Below the pieces are notes generated by a model. That model was not told where the DNA came from. It saw nothing but the letters and a program-made list of their open reading frames with translations, and ran no database searches. A stretch of 64,000 bases of DNA from Allokutzneria multivorans (GTDB taxonomy: Bacteria > Actinomycetota > Actinomycetes > Mycobacteriales > Pseudonocardiaceae): positions 1 through 64,000 of the forward strand of contig NZ_BAABAL010000007.1 in NCBI RefSeq assembly GCF_039537405.1, given 5' to 3'. Position 1 is the first letter of the stretch; each line of letters opens with the position of its first letter. The position numbers and the translations under genes were made by a program. Of the stretch, positions 40,946 to 50,104 are shown piece after piece.

Positions 40946-42100
40946 TCAGGACAAGCGGGCGTCCACCTGCGCCGGGGCGAGGACGTGCTGGAGCACCATG
41001 GTGGCGGCGCCGAGGACTCCGGCCTGGGCGCCGGTGCGGGCGGAGACGATCTGGAGCGAGCCGGTCGCCAGGGGCAGTGAGCGGGCGTATACGACCTCGC
41101 GCACTCCGGCGAGGAGGCTGTCGGTGGCGTTCACGAGTTGACCGCCGAGGACGACGACGGAGGGGTTGAGCAGGCTGACGCACGCGGCGAGGACCTCGCC
41201 GATGCTGCGGCCCGCGGCACGGACCTCGTTGGCGGCCACCACATCCCCGGCGCGGACGAGGGCGATCAACGAGGCGACGGAGCCGTCGGCGGCGGGGACG
41301 CGGGAGGCGATGGCGGGGCCCGCGGCGACGGCTTCGAGGCAGCCGAGGTTGCCGCAGCGGCAAGCGACGGCGTGGGAGCCCATGGCCTGGACGTGGCCGA
41401 GGTCGCCCGCGACGCCCTGAGCGCCGCGGTGCAGCGAGCCGCCTGTGATGATGCCGGAGCCGATGCCGGTGGCGATCTTGACGAAGAGCAGGTGGTCGAC
41501 GTCGGGGTAGACGGCGGCGTGCTCGCCGAGCGCCATCAGGTTCACGTCGTTGTCGACGAGCACCGGACCGGCCAGCGCTGCGGCGACGTGCCCGGGGACG
41601 TCGTAGCCGTCCCAGCCGGGCATGATCGGCGGGTTGTTGGGCTTGCCGGTGGAGTGCTCGACGGGGCCGGGCAGGCCGATGCCGGTGCCGACGACGGTGG
41701 CGTTGCCGGTCTCGGCGAGCAGCTCGGCGCCGATCTGGAGCATCCGGTCGAGCACGGCGCGCGGGCCGAGGGTGATCGACATCGACTCCTCGCGCTGTGC
41801 CAGGACGGTCGCGGCGAGGTCGGTGACGGCGACGGTGGCGTGGGTGGCGCCGATGTCGGCGGCGAGCACGACGCCCGCGGACGGGTTGAACGCGAAGGTC
41901 GCCGGAGGTCGCCCGCCGGTGGAGACCGCCTCCCCCGCCGGGGCGAGCAATCCGTTGTGCAGCAGCAGGTCCACCCGTGCGCCGACGGTGGACCGGGCCA
42001 AACCGGTGAGCTGGGTCAGCTCGGCGCGCGTGCGCGGCCTGCCGTCCCGCATCAGCTGGAGCAGCACCCCGGCTCCCCCGGTGATCATCGACTCGCCCAT
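40946..42100 (-). CDS. ROK-family transcriptional regulator
   Basis: A 384-residue repressor with an N-terminal MarR-like helix-turn-helix (about 10-65, LTQLTGLARSTVGARVDLLLHNGLL) and a ROK sugar-kinase-like domain (about 75-384) with the zinc motif CRCGNLGCLE. It keeps GHVQAMGSHAVACRCGNLGC but is a regulator by its helix-turn-helix. It sits divergent from the sugar ABC operon and its CAGACTTA dyad, so it very likely represses it until the sugar binds. ATG 42088 is a possible alternative start. Confidence 0.88.
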   Translation of the reverse strand: MGESMITGGAGVLLQLMRDGRPRTRAELTQLTGLARSTVGARVDLLLHNGLLAPAGEAVSTGGRPPATFAFNPSAGVVLAADIGATHATVAVTDLAATVLAQREESMSITLGPRAVLDRMLQIGAELLAETGNATVVGTGIGLPGPVEHSTGKPNNPPIMPGWDGYDVPGHVAAALAGPVLVDNDVNLMALGEHAAVYPDVDHLLFVKIATGIGSGIITGGSLHRGAQGVAGDLGHVQAMGSHAVACRCGNLGCLEAVAAGPAIASRVPAADGSVASLIALVRAGDVVAANEVRAAGRSIGEVLAACVSLLNPSVVVLGGQLVNATDSLLAGVREVVYARSLPLATGSLQIVSARTGAQAGVLGAATMVLQHVLAPAQVDARLS

Positions 42101-42138
42101 GGCCGTAGTGAAACACAGGCGCTTCGGTTTCTCAGAGT

Positions 42139-42200
42139 CAGACTTACGAACGATAGATGCAGAACTTTTGCTTGACGCTCGTCATAAGTCTGCCTACGGT
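42139..42200 (+). promoter_or_regulatory. ROK operator and promoter of the sugar operon (leaderless)
   Basis: CAGACTTACGA (42139-42149) and TCATAAGTCTG (42182-42192) are inverted copies matching at 10 of 11 positions. The second lies inside the spacer of a near-consensus promoter TTGACG-17-TACGGT (42172-42177 and 42195-42200). The -10 ends nine bases before the ATG at 42209, so the transcript should start at or within two bases of it and be leaderless. Confidence 0.75.
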
Positions 42201-42208
42201 CTTGCCCT

Positions 42209-43741
42209 ATGACTCAGGACACAGCAGCCCTTGGCGGGGAGCTGTTGGAGATGCGGGGGATCGTCAAGCTGTTCCCCGGTGTGCGGGCTCTGGACGGGGT
42301 CGATCTGGGGGTTCGTCCGGGCGAGGTGCACTGCCTGCTGGGCCAGAACGGGGCGGGCAAGTCCACGCTGATCAAGGTCATCGCCGGGGCGCACCGGCCG
42401 GACGCGGGCGAGATCCGCTGGCGTGGCGAGGCCGTCGCGCTGGCGGACCCGCAGGCCGCGACCGAGCTGGGCGTGGCGACGCTCCCCCAGGAACTCGACC
42501 TGGTGGACGGCCTCTCGGTGGCGGACAACATCCACCTGGGTCACGAGCACGCGCGGTTCGGCTTCACCCGACGGGGCCGAACCGCGCGGGCCACCACGGA
42601 ACTGCTGGAGCGGCTCGGGCACGCCGAGATCTCGCCGAGCGCGGAGGTGGGCGCGCTCTCGGCGGCGCAGCGGCAGATCGTCAGCATGGCCCGCGCTCTC
42701 TCCCACGACGCGAGCCTGCTGGTGCTGGACGAGCCGTCGGCGGTGCTCGACCAACGCGAGGTCGAGCGGCTGTTCACGGTCATCCGCGAGCTCACGGCGC
42801 AGGGCGTCGCGATCGTCTACATCTCCCACCGCCTCGAAGAGATCCGCGAGATCGGCGACCGCGTCACGGTCCTCAAGGACGGCCGCACGGTCGCGGGCGG
42901 ACTCGACGTGGAGAGCACGCCGACGCCGGAGATCATCCGCATGATGACCGGACGCGCCATCGAGTACGTCTTTCCCCCGCGCAGCAACAAAATCGATGAC
43001 GCAGAACCGATGCTCGAAGTCCGCGAGCTGGCGCTGAGGGGCGCCTTCAACGGAGTCAGCTTCGACGTGAAGCCGGGCGAGATCGTCGGGCTGGCCGGGC
43101 TCGTGGGCTCGGGCCGCTCGGAGATCGTCGAAACCGTTTACGGAGCCCGGAAAGCCACCGGTGGCACGGTGTCCGTGGACGGCGAGCCGCTGCGACCGGG
43201 CTCGGTTCCCGCAGCCGTCGCGGCGGGGATCGGCCTGTGCCCGGAGGAGCGCAAGAGCCAGGCGCTCGTGCTCGGCGACCCGGTGAGCCACAACATCACC
43301 ATGGCGATGCTGGACCGGGGCGGCTTCCTCGACTTCGCCGCCGAGCGCGCGGCGGCCGAGGAACTGGTCGGCGCGCTCGACGTTCGTCCGTCCGATGTGG
43401 ACCGTGAGGTCCGCACGCTCTCGGGCGGCAACCAGCAGAAGGTGGTGCTGGCGCGGTGGTTGCTGCGCGAGTGCCGGGTACTGCTGCTGGACGAACCGAC
43501 GCGAGGCGTTGACGTGGGCGCCCGCTCGGAGATCTACGCGCTGGTGCGCGACCTCGCCCGACGAGGGGTGGCCGTGGTCGTGGTGTCCAGCGAGATCGAG
43601 GAGGTGCTCGGTCTCGCGGACCGGGTGCTGGTGGTCGCGGAGGGCCGCGTGCTGCACGCGGCCCCGGCGGCGGAACTGACCGAACACGACGTGCTGGACA
43701 TCGTGCTGCGAGGAATCGTGCTGCGAGGAGACGCCGCGTGA
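42209..43741 (+). CDS. Sugar ABC transporter ATP-binding protein (RbsA/MglA type)
   Basis: A 510-residue double ATPase of the CUT2 sugar-transport class. The first cassette has GQNGAGKST (45-53), LSAAQRQIVSMA and VLDEPSA. The second has the weakly conserved Walker A GLVGSGRSE typical of these proteins, LSGGNQQKVVLARWL and LLDEPTRGVDVG. It energises uptake through the permease next to it. The gene overlaps the permease by four bases. Confidence 0.92.
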   Translation: MTQDTAALGGELLEMRGIVKLFPGVRALDGVDLGVRPGEVHCLLGQNGAGKSTLIKVIAGAHRPDAGEIRWRGEAVALADPQAATELGVATLPQELDLVDGLSVADNIHLGHEHARFGFTRRGRTARATTELLERLGHAEISPSAEVGALSAAQRQIVSMARALSHDASLLVLDEPSAVLDQREVERLFTVIRELTAQGVAIVYISHRLEEIREIGDRVTVLKDGRTVAGGLDVESTPTPEIIRMMTGRAIEYVFPPRSNKIDDAEPMLEVRELALRGAFNGVSFDVKPGEIVGLAGLVGSGRSEIVETVYGARKATGGTVSVDGEPLRPGSVPAAVAAGIGLCPEERKSQALVLGDPVSHNITMAMLDRGGFLDFAAERAAAEELVGALDVRPSDVDREVRTLSGGNQQKVVLARWLLRECRVLLLDEPTRGVDVGARSEIYALVRDLARRGVAVVVVSSEIEEVLGLADRVLVVAEGRVLHAAPAAELTEHDVLDIVLRGIVLRGDAA

Positions 43742-44706
43742 GCGCCTTGGCGAAGTCGAACCGGACGCTCGGGCTGGTGATCGCGCTCGGGCTGCTGTGC
43801 GTGGTCGGCGCGGCGACGGCGGGCGAGCGCTTCGCGAGCCTGGACAACCTGCTCACCGTGCTGCGCCTGGCCTCGGTGATCGGCGTGGTCAGCGTCGGCA
43901 TGACGTTCGTGATCACCGGCGGCGGCATCGACCTGTCGGTGGGCGCGATCGTGGCGCTGTCCTCGGTGTGGGCGACGACCATCGCGACGCAGTCCATGGC
44001 CGAGGACTTCCACTGGATCGTCATGGTGGGCTGCGCGCTGCTCGTCGGAGCCGGGTGCGGCCTGGTCAACGGGCTGCTCGTGGCCTACGGCAAGATCGCG
44101 CCGTTCATCGTGACGCTGGCGATGCTGGCCGGCGCGCGCGGGCTCGCCGAGATCATCGCCAACCGCCGCACGCAGATCGTGCGCGACCAGGGCTTCATCG
44201 AGTTCTTCGGCGGCTCGGTGCTCGGGATTCCCGTGCTGGTGCTGGTGTTCGCGCTCGTCGCGGCGGGCGGCTGGGTGCTGTTGAACCGCACCACCTTCGG
44301 CAGGCGGACGCTGGCGATCGGCGGCAACCCGGAGGCCGCACGGCTGGCCGGGCTCAAGGTCGCCAGGCACACCACGCTGCTGTACGTGCTGCTCGGCCTC
44401 GCGTGCGGGATCGCCGCCGTGATGCTGATGGCGCGCACCACCACCGGGACCTCCACCCACGGCGGGCTCTACGAGCTGGACGCGATCGCCGCCGTGGTCA
44501 TCGGCGGCACGCTGCTCAGCGGCGGTCGCGGCACCGTCGTCGGCACGGTGCTCGGCGTGCTGATCTTCACGACGCTGACCAACGTCTTCACCCTCAACAA
44601 CCTCGACACCTCGACGCAGGCAGTCGCGAAGGGCGTGATCATCGTCATCGCGGTCCTGCTCCAGCAGCGGCTGGCCAACAGAGCTGGAGAATCCCATGCC
44701 AGGTAA
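43738..44706 (+). CDS. Sugar ABC transporter permease (RbsC type)
   Basis: A 322-residue membrane protein with eight or more hydrophobic segments, including the family signature GGGIDLSVGAIVALSSVWA (around 60-78) and GGTLLSGGRGTVVGTVLGVL near the C-terminus. It forms the CUT2 channel with the ATPase upstream (GTGA overlap) and the lipoprotein downstream, whose start it overlaps by 11 bases. Confidence 0.92.
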   Translation: MSALAKSNRTLGLVIALGLLCVVGAATAGERFASLDNLLTVLRLASVIGVVSVGMTFVITGGGIDLSVGAIVALSSVWATTIATQSMAEDFHWIVMVGCALLVGAGCGLVNGLLVAYGKIAPFIVTLAMLAGARGLAEIIANRRTQIVRDQGFIEFFGGSVLGIPVLVLVFALVAAGGWVLLNRTTFGRRTLAIGGNPEAARLAGLKVARHTTLLYVLLGLACGIAAVMLMARTTTGTSTHGGLYELDAIAAVVIGGTLLSGGRGTVVGTVLGVLIFTTLTNVFTLNNLDTSTQAVAKGVIIVIAVLLQQRLANRAGESHAR

Positions 44707-45730
44707 GGCTTTCCGGTTAGCGACGGCTGCCGCTGTAGCGGGTGTCGCCCTCACCGCGTGCACCTCCAACACCCCCGACGCACCGACTCCCGGAGCCGGT
44801 GGCGGCAACGCCGCGAGCCCGAACGACGCACCGGGCAAGAAGGTGACCATCGGCTTCTCCGGCCCGGCGGCCGACCACGGCTGGCTCGCGGCGATCAACA
44901 GCTTCGCCACGGCGGAGGCGAAGAAGCACTCCGACGTGACGCTGCGCGTTGCCGAGGGCACCAACGACGCCAGCATGCAGATCAGCCACATCGAGACCTT
45001 CATCAACGACAAGGTCGACGCGATCGTGCTGCTCCCGACCGACGGCGCGGCGCTGACCAGCGTCGCGACCAAGGCGACGCAGGCGGGGATCACCGTGGTC
45101 AACGTCGACCGCGAGTTCTCCAGCCCCTCCGCCGCGCGCACCACGATCCTCGGCGACAACTACGGCATGGGTGTCTCGGCGGGCACCTACGCGTGCCAGC
45201 TGGTCAAGGACAAGAAGCTCGCCGACCCGGTCATCGCCGAGATCGCGGGCATCGACGCGCTGCCGCTGACCCAGGACCGCTCGCGCGGGTTCGCCGACGC
45301 GCTCAAGGGCTGCCAGCAGACCGTGGACCGCAGGGTCGCCGCCCAGTTCACCGTGGAGTCCGGCGAAGCCGCGGCGGCGAACCTGTTGCAGGCAGCGCCG
45401 AAGCTGGACATCGTCTGGAACCACGACGACGACCAGGGCGTGGGCGTGAAGGCCGCCTTCGACAACGCCAAGCGCTCGGAGTTCTCCTTCATCGGCGGCG
45501 CGGGCTCGGCGAACGCGATGCGCTGGATCAAGGCCGGGCAGATGACCGCGACCGTGATCTACCCGCCGACGCAGGCGGCCGACGGCATCCGGCTGGCGCG
45601 GCTGCTGGTGCAGCAGAAGGGGATGTCGGACCTGCTCCAGGTCGAGGTCCCGCGCCGCATCGTGCTCAACGCGCCGGTGGTCACTTCGTCCAATGTGGAC
45701 AAGTACCTCCCGCTCGGATTCGAGTCCTGA
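44696..45730 (+). CDS. Sugar ABC transporter substrate-binding lipoprotein
   Basis: A 344-residue type 1 periplasmic-binding protein, made as a lipoprotein: the lipobox is GVALTAC (Cys at about 21), followed by a P/G/A-rich tether. The core has VTIGFSGPAADHGWLAAINS, VDAIVLLPTDGAALTSVATKA and VWNHDDDQGVGVKAAFDNA, typical of RbsB-like sugar binders. The ligand is unknown, but the downstream dehydrogenase and isomerase suggest an inositol-like or rare sugar. Confidence 0.9.
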   Translation: MPGKAFRLATAAAVAGVALTACTSNTPDAPTPGAGGGNAASPNDAPGKKVTIGFSGPAADHGWLAAINSFATAEAKKHSDVTLRVAEGTNDASMQISHIETFINDKVDAIVLLPTDGAALTSVATKATQAGITVVNVDREFSSPSAARTTILGDNYGMGVSAGTYACQLVKDKKLADPVIAEIAGIDALPLTQDRSRGFADALKGCQQTVDRRVAAQFTVESGEAAAANLLQAAPKLDIVWNHDDDQGVGVKAAFDNAKRSEFSFIGGAGSANAMRWIKAGQMTATVIYPPTQAADGIRLARLLVQQKGMSDLLQVEVPRRIVLNAPVVTSSNVDKYLPLGFES

Positions 45731-46893
45731 TGCCGGGCAAGGCACTGCGCGTCGGCATGGTGGGCTACGCCTTCATGGGCGTGGCGCACTCGCAGGGCTG
45801 GCGCAACGCCCGCAGCTTCCACAACCCGCTGATCGAGCCCGAGCTGGCCGTGGTGTGCGGCCGGGACACGGCGAAGGCCGGCGAGCTGGCCAGGCGCTTC
45901 GGCTGGGGCGAGGTCGTCGGTGACTGGCGGGAGCTGGTGGCGCGCGAGGACATCGACCTGATCGACATCTGCACGCCCGGCGACACGCACGCGGAGATCG
46001 CGATCGCCGCGTTGGATGCGGGCAAGCACGTGCTGTGCGAGAAGCCGCTGGCCAACACCGTCGCCGAGGCCGAGGCGATGGCCGAGGCCGCCGAGCGCGC
46101 GCTGAGCAGGGGCGTCTACGCGACGGTCGGCTTCACTTATCGGAGGGTGCCCGCGATCGCGCTGGCCGCGAAGTGGCTGTGGGAGGGGCGCGTCGGCTGC
46201 GTTCGGCACGTGCGGGCGCAGTACCTCCAGGACTGGCTGACCGATGCGGATGCGCCGCTGTCGTGGCGACTGCGCAAGGAAAAGGCGGGTTCCGGCGCGC
46301 TCGGCGACATCGGCGCGCACATCATCGACCTGGTCCAGCACCTGACCGGCGAGTCGGTGACCGGCGTGAGCGCGATGACCGAGACCTTCGTGCGGCAGCG
46401 CCCGCTCGCCTCCGGCGACGGCTTCGGTGAGGTGACCGTGGACGACGCTGCGGTGTTCCTCGGCAGGCTCAGCGGCGGCGCGCTGGCGACCTTCGAGGCG
46501 ACGCGGTTCGCCACCGGCCGCAAGAACGCGATCCGGCTGGAGATCAACGGGACCGAGGGCGGGCTGGCGTTCGACTTCGAGGACATGAACGTGCTGTGGT
46601 GGCACGACGCCACCGCCGAGCCCGCCGAGGCCGGGTACCGCAGGATCGTGGTGACCGAGCCCGAGCACCCCTACCTGGCCGGGTGGTGGCCGCCGGGGCA
46701 CGGGCTCGGCTACGAGCACGCGTTCACCCACCAGGCGCTCGACCTGCTGGACGCGATCGCCCAAGCGCGCCAACCCGCTCCTAGCTTCACCGAAGGGCTC
46801 GGGGTACAACGGGTTCTGGACGCCGTGCAGGTGAGCGCGGCCGACGAGAGCCGCTGGACCCCCATCCCCGGCAGCCGAGTAGGAGCGAGCTGA
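45730..46893 (+). CDS. Gfo/Idh/MocA-family dehydrogenase
   Basis: A 387-residue NAD(P)-dependent sugar or cyclitol dehydrogenase. The Rossmann start is VGMVGYAFMGVAHSQGW (GxxGxG-like, with F for the last G's partner), CEKPLA carries the catalytic Lys, and GDIGAHIIDLVQHLTGE holds the catalytic Asp/His of the family. It is coupled to genes on both sides (TGATG at each junction), so it belongs to the same catabolic operon as the transporter. Confidence 0.9.
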   Translation: MPGKALRVGMVGYAFMGVAHSQGWRNARSFHNPLIEPELAVVCGRDTAKAGELARRFGWGEVVGDWRELVAREDIDLIDICTPGDTHAEIAIAALDAGKHVLCEKPLANTVAEAEAMAEAAERALSRGVYATVGFTYRRVPAIALAAKWLWEGRVGCVRHVRAQYLQDWLTDADAPLSWRLRKEKAGSGALGDIGAHIIDLVQHLTGESVTGVSAMTETFVRQRPLASGDGFGEVTVDDAAVFLGRLSGGALATFEATRFATGRKNAIRLEINGTEGGLAFDFEDMNVLWWHDATAEPAEAGYRRIVVTEPEHPYLAGWWPPGHGLGYEHAFTHQALDLLDAIAQARQPAPSFTEGLGVQRVLDAVQVSAADESRWTPIPGSRVGAS

Positions 46894-47900
46894 TGCCCCG
46901 CGCGATCACCCTGTTCACCGGCCAGTGGGCGGACCTGCCCTTCGAGGAGGTCTGCGCGCTGGCGGCCTCCTGGGGCTACGACGGACTGGAGATCGCCTGC
47001 TCCGGCGATCACTTCGACGTCGAGCGCGCGGTCGCCGACAAGTCCTATGTGGACGATCGAAGGCGGGTCCTGGACCGGCACGGGCTCCAGGTCTTCGCGA
47101 TCTCCAACCACCTCACCGGCCAGGCGGTCTGCGACAGCCCGATCGACTTCCGGCACAAGGCGATCCTGCCCGCGCGGGTGTGGGGCGACGGCGAGGCCGA
47201 GGCGGTCCGGCAGCGCGCGGCGGCTGAGCTGAAGGACACCGCGCGGGCGGCGCGAGCGCTCGGCGTGGACACGGTCGTCGGCTTCACCGGCTCGTCGATC
47301 TGGCCGTACCTGGCGATGTTCCCGCCGGTTCCCGCGTCGGTGATCGAGGAGGGCTACACCGACTTCGCGCGGCGGTGGAACCCGGTCCTGGACGTCTTCG
47401 ACGAGGTCGGAGTGCGCTTCGCCCACGAGGTGCACCCCGGCGAGATCGCCTACGACTACTGGTCGACCGTCGCGGCGCTGGAGGCGATCGAGCACCGCGA
47501 GGCATTCGGTCTCAACTGGGACCCCAGCCACATGGTGTGGCAGGACATCGACCCCGTCGGCTTCCTGTGGGACTTCCGCGACCGGATCTACCACGTGGAC
47601 TGCAAGGACACCCGGATGCGCGTGGGCAACGGCCGCAACGGACGGCTGTCCTCGCACTTGCCGTGGAGCGATCCCAGGCGCGGGTGGGACTTCGTGTCCA
47701 CCGGCCACGGCGACGTGCCGTGGGAGGACTGCTTCCGCACGCTGACCGCGATCGGCTACGCGGGGCCCATCTCGGTCGAGTGGGAGGACGCGGGCATGGA
47801 CCGCCTGGTCGGCGCCGCCGAGGCCGTCCGCTTCGTCCGCTCACTGACCTTCGACCCGCCCACCGCCTCCTTCGACGCCGCCTTCTCCACCGACCACTAG
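46893..47900 (+). CDS. Sugar phosphate isomerase/epimerase (xylose-isomerase-like TIM barrel)
   Basis: A 335-residue AP-endonuclease-2/xylose-isomerase-fold protein. Metal ligands expected for the family are visible: Glu in FAHEVHPGEIA, Asp/His in NWDPSHMVWQ, Asp-x-His-like YHVDCKD, and Glu in ISVEWED. It probably isomerises or epimerises the product of the dehydrogenase before it. It is the last gene of the operon; a palindromic element follows 25 bases downstream. Confidence 0.88.
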   Translation: MPRAITLFTGQWADLPFEEVCALAASWGYDGLEIACSGDHFDVERAVADKSYVDDRRRVLDRHGLQVFAISNHLTGQAVCDSPIDFRHKAILPARVWGDGEAEAVRQRAAAELKDTARAARALGVDTVVGFTGSSIWPYLAMFPPVPASVIEEGYTDFARRWNPVLDVFDEVGVRFAHEVHPGEIAYDYWSTVAALEAIEHREAFGLNWDPSHMVWQDIDPVGFLWDFRDRIYHVDCKDTRMRVGNGRNGRLSSHLPWSDPRRGWDFVSTGHGDVPWEDCFRTLTAIGYAGPISVEWEDAGMDRLVGAAEAVRFVRSLTFDPPTASFDAAFSTDH

Positions 47901-47921
47901 CCCCGTCCTCGCCTCCGTCGG

Positions 47922-48170
47922 CGGGGGTTGAGCAGTCTTCAAGACCACCCAACCCCCCTGTCGATCATCGCTAACCACCCCCGACCCGGCCCCACGAGGT
48001 TTGCCGTCGTTGACGACCGCTGGGGCGGGGGTTCGTGGGTCTTGAAGACCGGCCAACCCCCGCTTCTGCGGTGGCCAACCGTGGCTAACCTCTGACGCGG
48101 CCACGGGGGTTAGGGGCGGTTGACGACCGGTGCGGGTGGGGTTCGTGGGTCTTGAAGACTGCGGAACCCC
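47922..48170. repeat. Dispersed palindromic intergenic element, copy C (extended)
   Basis: This is the longest copy. It has GGGGGTT-n5-GTCTTCAAGACC (palindrome 47934-47946), TCGATCATCGCTAACC, GAGGTTTGCCGTCGTTGACGACC, then GGGGGTTCGTGGGTCTTGAAGACC (48038-48050) with AACCCCC after it. A further block follows (GGCTAACC, GGGGGTTAGGGGCGGTTGACGACC) with a third palindrome GGTCTTGAAGACT (48148-48160). It lies 3' of the sugar operon. Confidence 0.8.
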
Positions 48171-48523
48171 TCGGGCGGCGGAGCCGCGGGGTCACCCGGG
48201 CGTGTGGCGGCGGGGTCTGACCGTGTCTGTCCATTGTGTCGTCCGGACGGGGAGCGCTACCCGATCGACGGCTCATCCGGGCAGGTCACGTGCGCCGTCC
48301 ACCGTCCACTGCGGTCACTCGCAGCGACCGCGTGAACACTCTCCCGTACAGCAAGTCACCTGCCCGTGCGCAGATCCCGTGTGTGCACGGTGGTGTCCCG
48401 TGCCGCCCGTTTGTGAAGCTGAGCCGCCTCTGCAGGACCGCCTCGGCCGGTCCGGCCTGCCCTGAGCCGGAAACGGCGCGCGGGCGGTCGCGACCACGGG
48501 GGAAAGGCTCGGAAGGAACGGCC
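48171..48523. other. Upstream region of the cytokinin-dehydrogenase-like gene
   Basis: Between the repeat element and the ATG at 48524 no gene is supported. The GC is high and short frames lack coding character. GGAAGG at 48511-48516 is the ribosome-binding site of the next gene. GTCCACTGCGGTCACTCGCAG at about 48301-48325 may belong to a promoter, but no consensus is clear. Confidence 0.4.
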
Positions 48524-49963
48524 ATGACACGCGCGACGACGCTCACCACCCCCCGCCCGATCGCCGGCTTCGACCGCGCGGGTCGGCAGTGGACGGTCGA
48601 CTCGCACGCCCCCGGCCTCGCCCCCCTCCCGGAGCTGACCGGGCGGCTGCTGGCCGACGCCGCGACGCTGGCCCGCTACGGCCGCGACACCGGCAACATC
48701 GTCACCGCGCTCCCCTCGGCCGTGCTCGTCCCCGGCTCCGTCGAGGACGTCCAGGCGATGGTGCGCTACTGCCACCGGATGGACATCGCGGTCACCGCGC
48801 GCGGGGAGGCGCACAGCACCAACGGCCAGTCGCTCGTCGCGGGCGGACTCGTGATCGACATGACCGCGCTGACCGAGGTGCACCAGATCACCACCGGCTG
48901 GGTGGAGGCCGACGCGGGCGCGTCCTGGCGCTCGGTCGCCTACCTCGCCGCGCAGCGCGGGCGCCGCGCCGAGGCCCTGCCCGGTTACCTCCGGCTCACC
49001 CTCGGCGGCACGCTCTCCGTCGGCGGCTTCGGGGCGGGCTTCCGCTCCGGCGGCCTCGTCGACCAGGTGCTGGCCGTCGAGGTGGTCACCGGGACCGGCG
49101 AGCGGCTGTGGTGCTCGGCCGGACTGCGCCCCGACCTCTTCGACGCGGTGCTCGGCGGGCTCGGCCAGTGCGGGATCATCACCAAGGTCCGGCTGCGCCT
49201 GCTGCCCGCGCCCGAGCGCGCGCGGACCTACCTGCTGCACTACGTCGAGCCCGGCCCGGCGCTGACGGCGATGCGGACGCTGATCGAGCGTGACGAGGTC
49301 GACGGCGTGTTCGCCGTCGTGGTGCCGCCGACCCCCGCCTCTCCCCCGCTCTACCAGGTGCGCGTGCAGGTCTTCCACGACGGCATCGCACCGGAGCGCG
49401 CGCACACGCTGCGCGGGCTGCCGGCCGGGATCGCCGAGCCGAGGGAGGTGGACGAGACCTACCTCGACCACATCTCCGAGTTCGACACGCTGATCGACGA
49501 CTTCCGCGAGCGCGGCTGGGACGACCGGATCAAGCCCAGGCACGACGTGCTGCTGCCGGATGAGACCGTGCAGGAGCACATCGGCACGGTGGTGCCCGCC
49601 CTGACCCGCGAGGAGTGGGGGCCGCAGGGCTTCGTCGTGCTCATGCCGTACCTGGCGCGCTCCTTCGGCTGCCCCCGGCTGCGCGTGCCAGGGGACACCG
49701 AGCTGGTGTGGCTCTTCGACCTGCTCACCGTGGCGCCCGCGCAGGCGGGACGCGGCTTCACCGAGCGGATGCTGACCCGCAACCGCCGCCTGTGGGAGCA
49801 CGCCCGCGCGCTCGGCGGGGTGCGCTACCCGCTCGGCACCACGGAGTTCGGCCAGGCCGACTGGCGCGAGCACTACGGCGTGAGCTGGCTGGACGTGCTC
49901 ACCGCGAAGAAGCGCTACGACCCCGAGGGCATCCTCGGCACCGGGGTCGGCATCTTCGGCTAG
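48524..49963 (+). CDS. FAD-linked oxidase, cytokinin-dehydrogenase-like
   Basis: A 479-residue flavoenzyme with a PCMH FAD domain (about 40-215; TARGEAHSTNGQS carries the His that binds FAD, and LGGTLSVGGFGAG the flavin loop) and a cytokinin-binding-type C-terminal half. It ends with HYGVSWLDVLTAKKRYDPEGILGTGVGIFG, the typical closing motif of cytokinin dehydrogenases. No secretion signal is present. Substrate is likely an amine or alcohol; true cytokinin activity is not shown. The start is fixed by GGAAGG 8 bases upstream. Confidence 0.82.
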   Translation: MTRATTLTTPRPIAGFDRAGRQWTVDSHAPGLAPLPELTGRLLADAATLARYGRDTGNIVTALPSAVLVPGSVEDVQAMVRYCHRMDIAVTARGEAHSTNGQSLVAGGLVIDMTALTEVHQITTGWVEADAGASWRSVAYLAAQRGRRAEALPGYLRLTLGGTLSVGGFGAGFRSGGLVDQVLAVEVVTGTGERLWCSAGLRPDLFDAVLGGLGQCGIITKVRLRLLPAPERARTYLLHYVEPGPALTAMRTLIERDEVDGVFAVVVPPTPASPPLYQVRVQVFHDGIAPERAHTLRGLPAGIAEPREVDETYLDHISEFDTLIDDFRERGWDDRIKPRHDVLLPDETVQEHIGTVVPALTREEWGPQGFVVLMPYLARSFGCPRLRVPGDTELVWLFDLLTVAPAQAGRGFTERMLTRNRRLWEHARALGGVRYPLGTTEFGQADWREHYGVSWLDVLTAKKRYDPEGILGTGVGIFG

Positions 49964-50060
49964 CCGCGCGCCTGCGAAACGCACAGGCTGTCGTCGACCG
50001 CCTCCGACCTGGCACGGGGATGGAGGTCGGGGGTGGTTGACGATGTTCCCCGGCCCGCTC

Positions 50061-50104
50061 GCCCGGAGTCAGCTGGCCCGGAGTCAGCTGGCCCGGGATC
50101 AGCT
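50061..50104. repeat. 15-bp tandem repeat at a gene end
   Basis: GCCCGGAGTCAGCTG occurs twice exactly (50061-50075 and 50076-50090), followed by a third, changed copy (GCCCGGGATCAGCT, 50091-50104), which runs into the stop codon of the LuxR-type regulator. It separates two convergent genes. Confidence 0.75.

Noticed and set aside
48236..48523. An upstream extension of the cytokinin-dehydrogenase-like protein
   Set aside because: The added residues are Arg/Pro-rich with no similarity to the family, and GGAAGG sits exactly before 48524.
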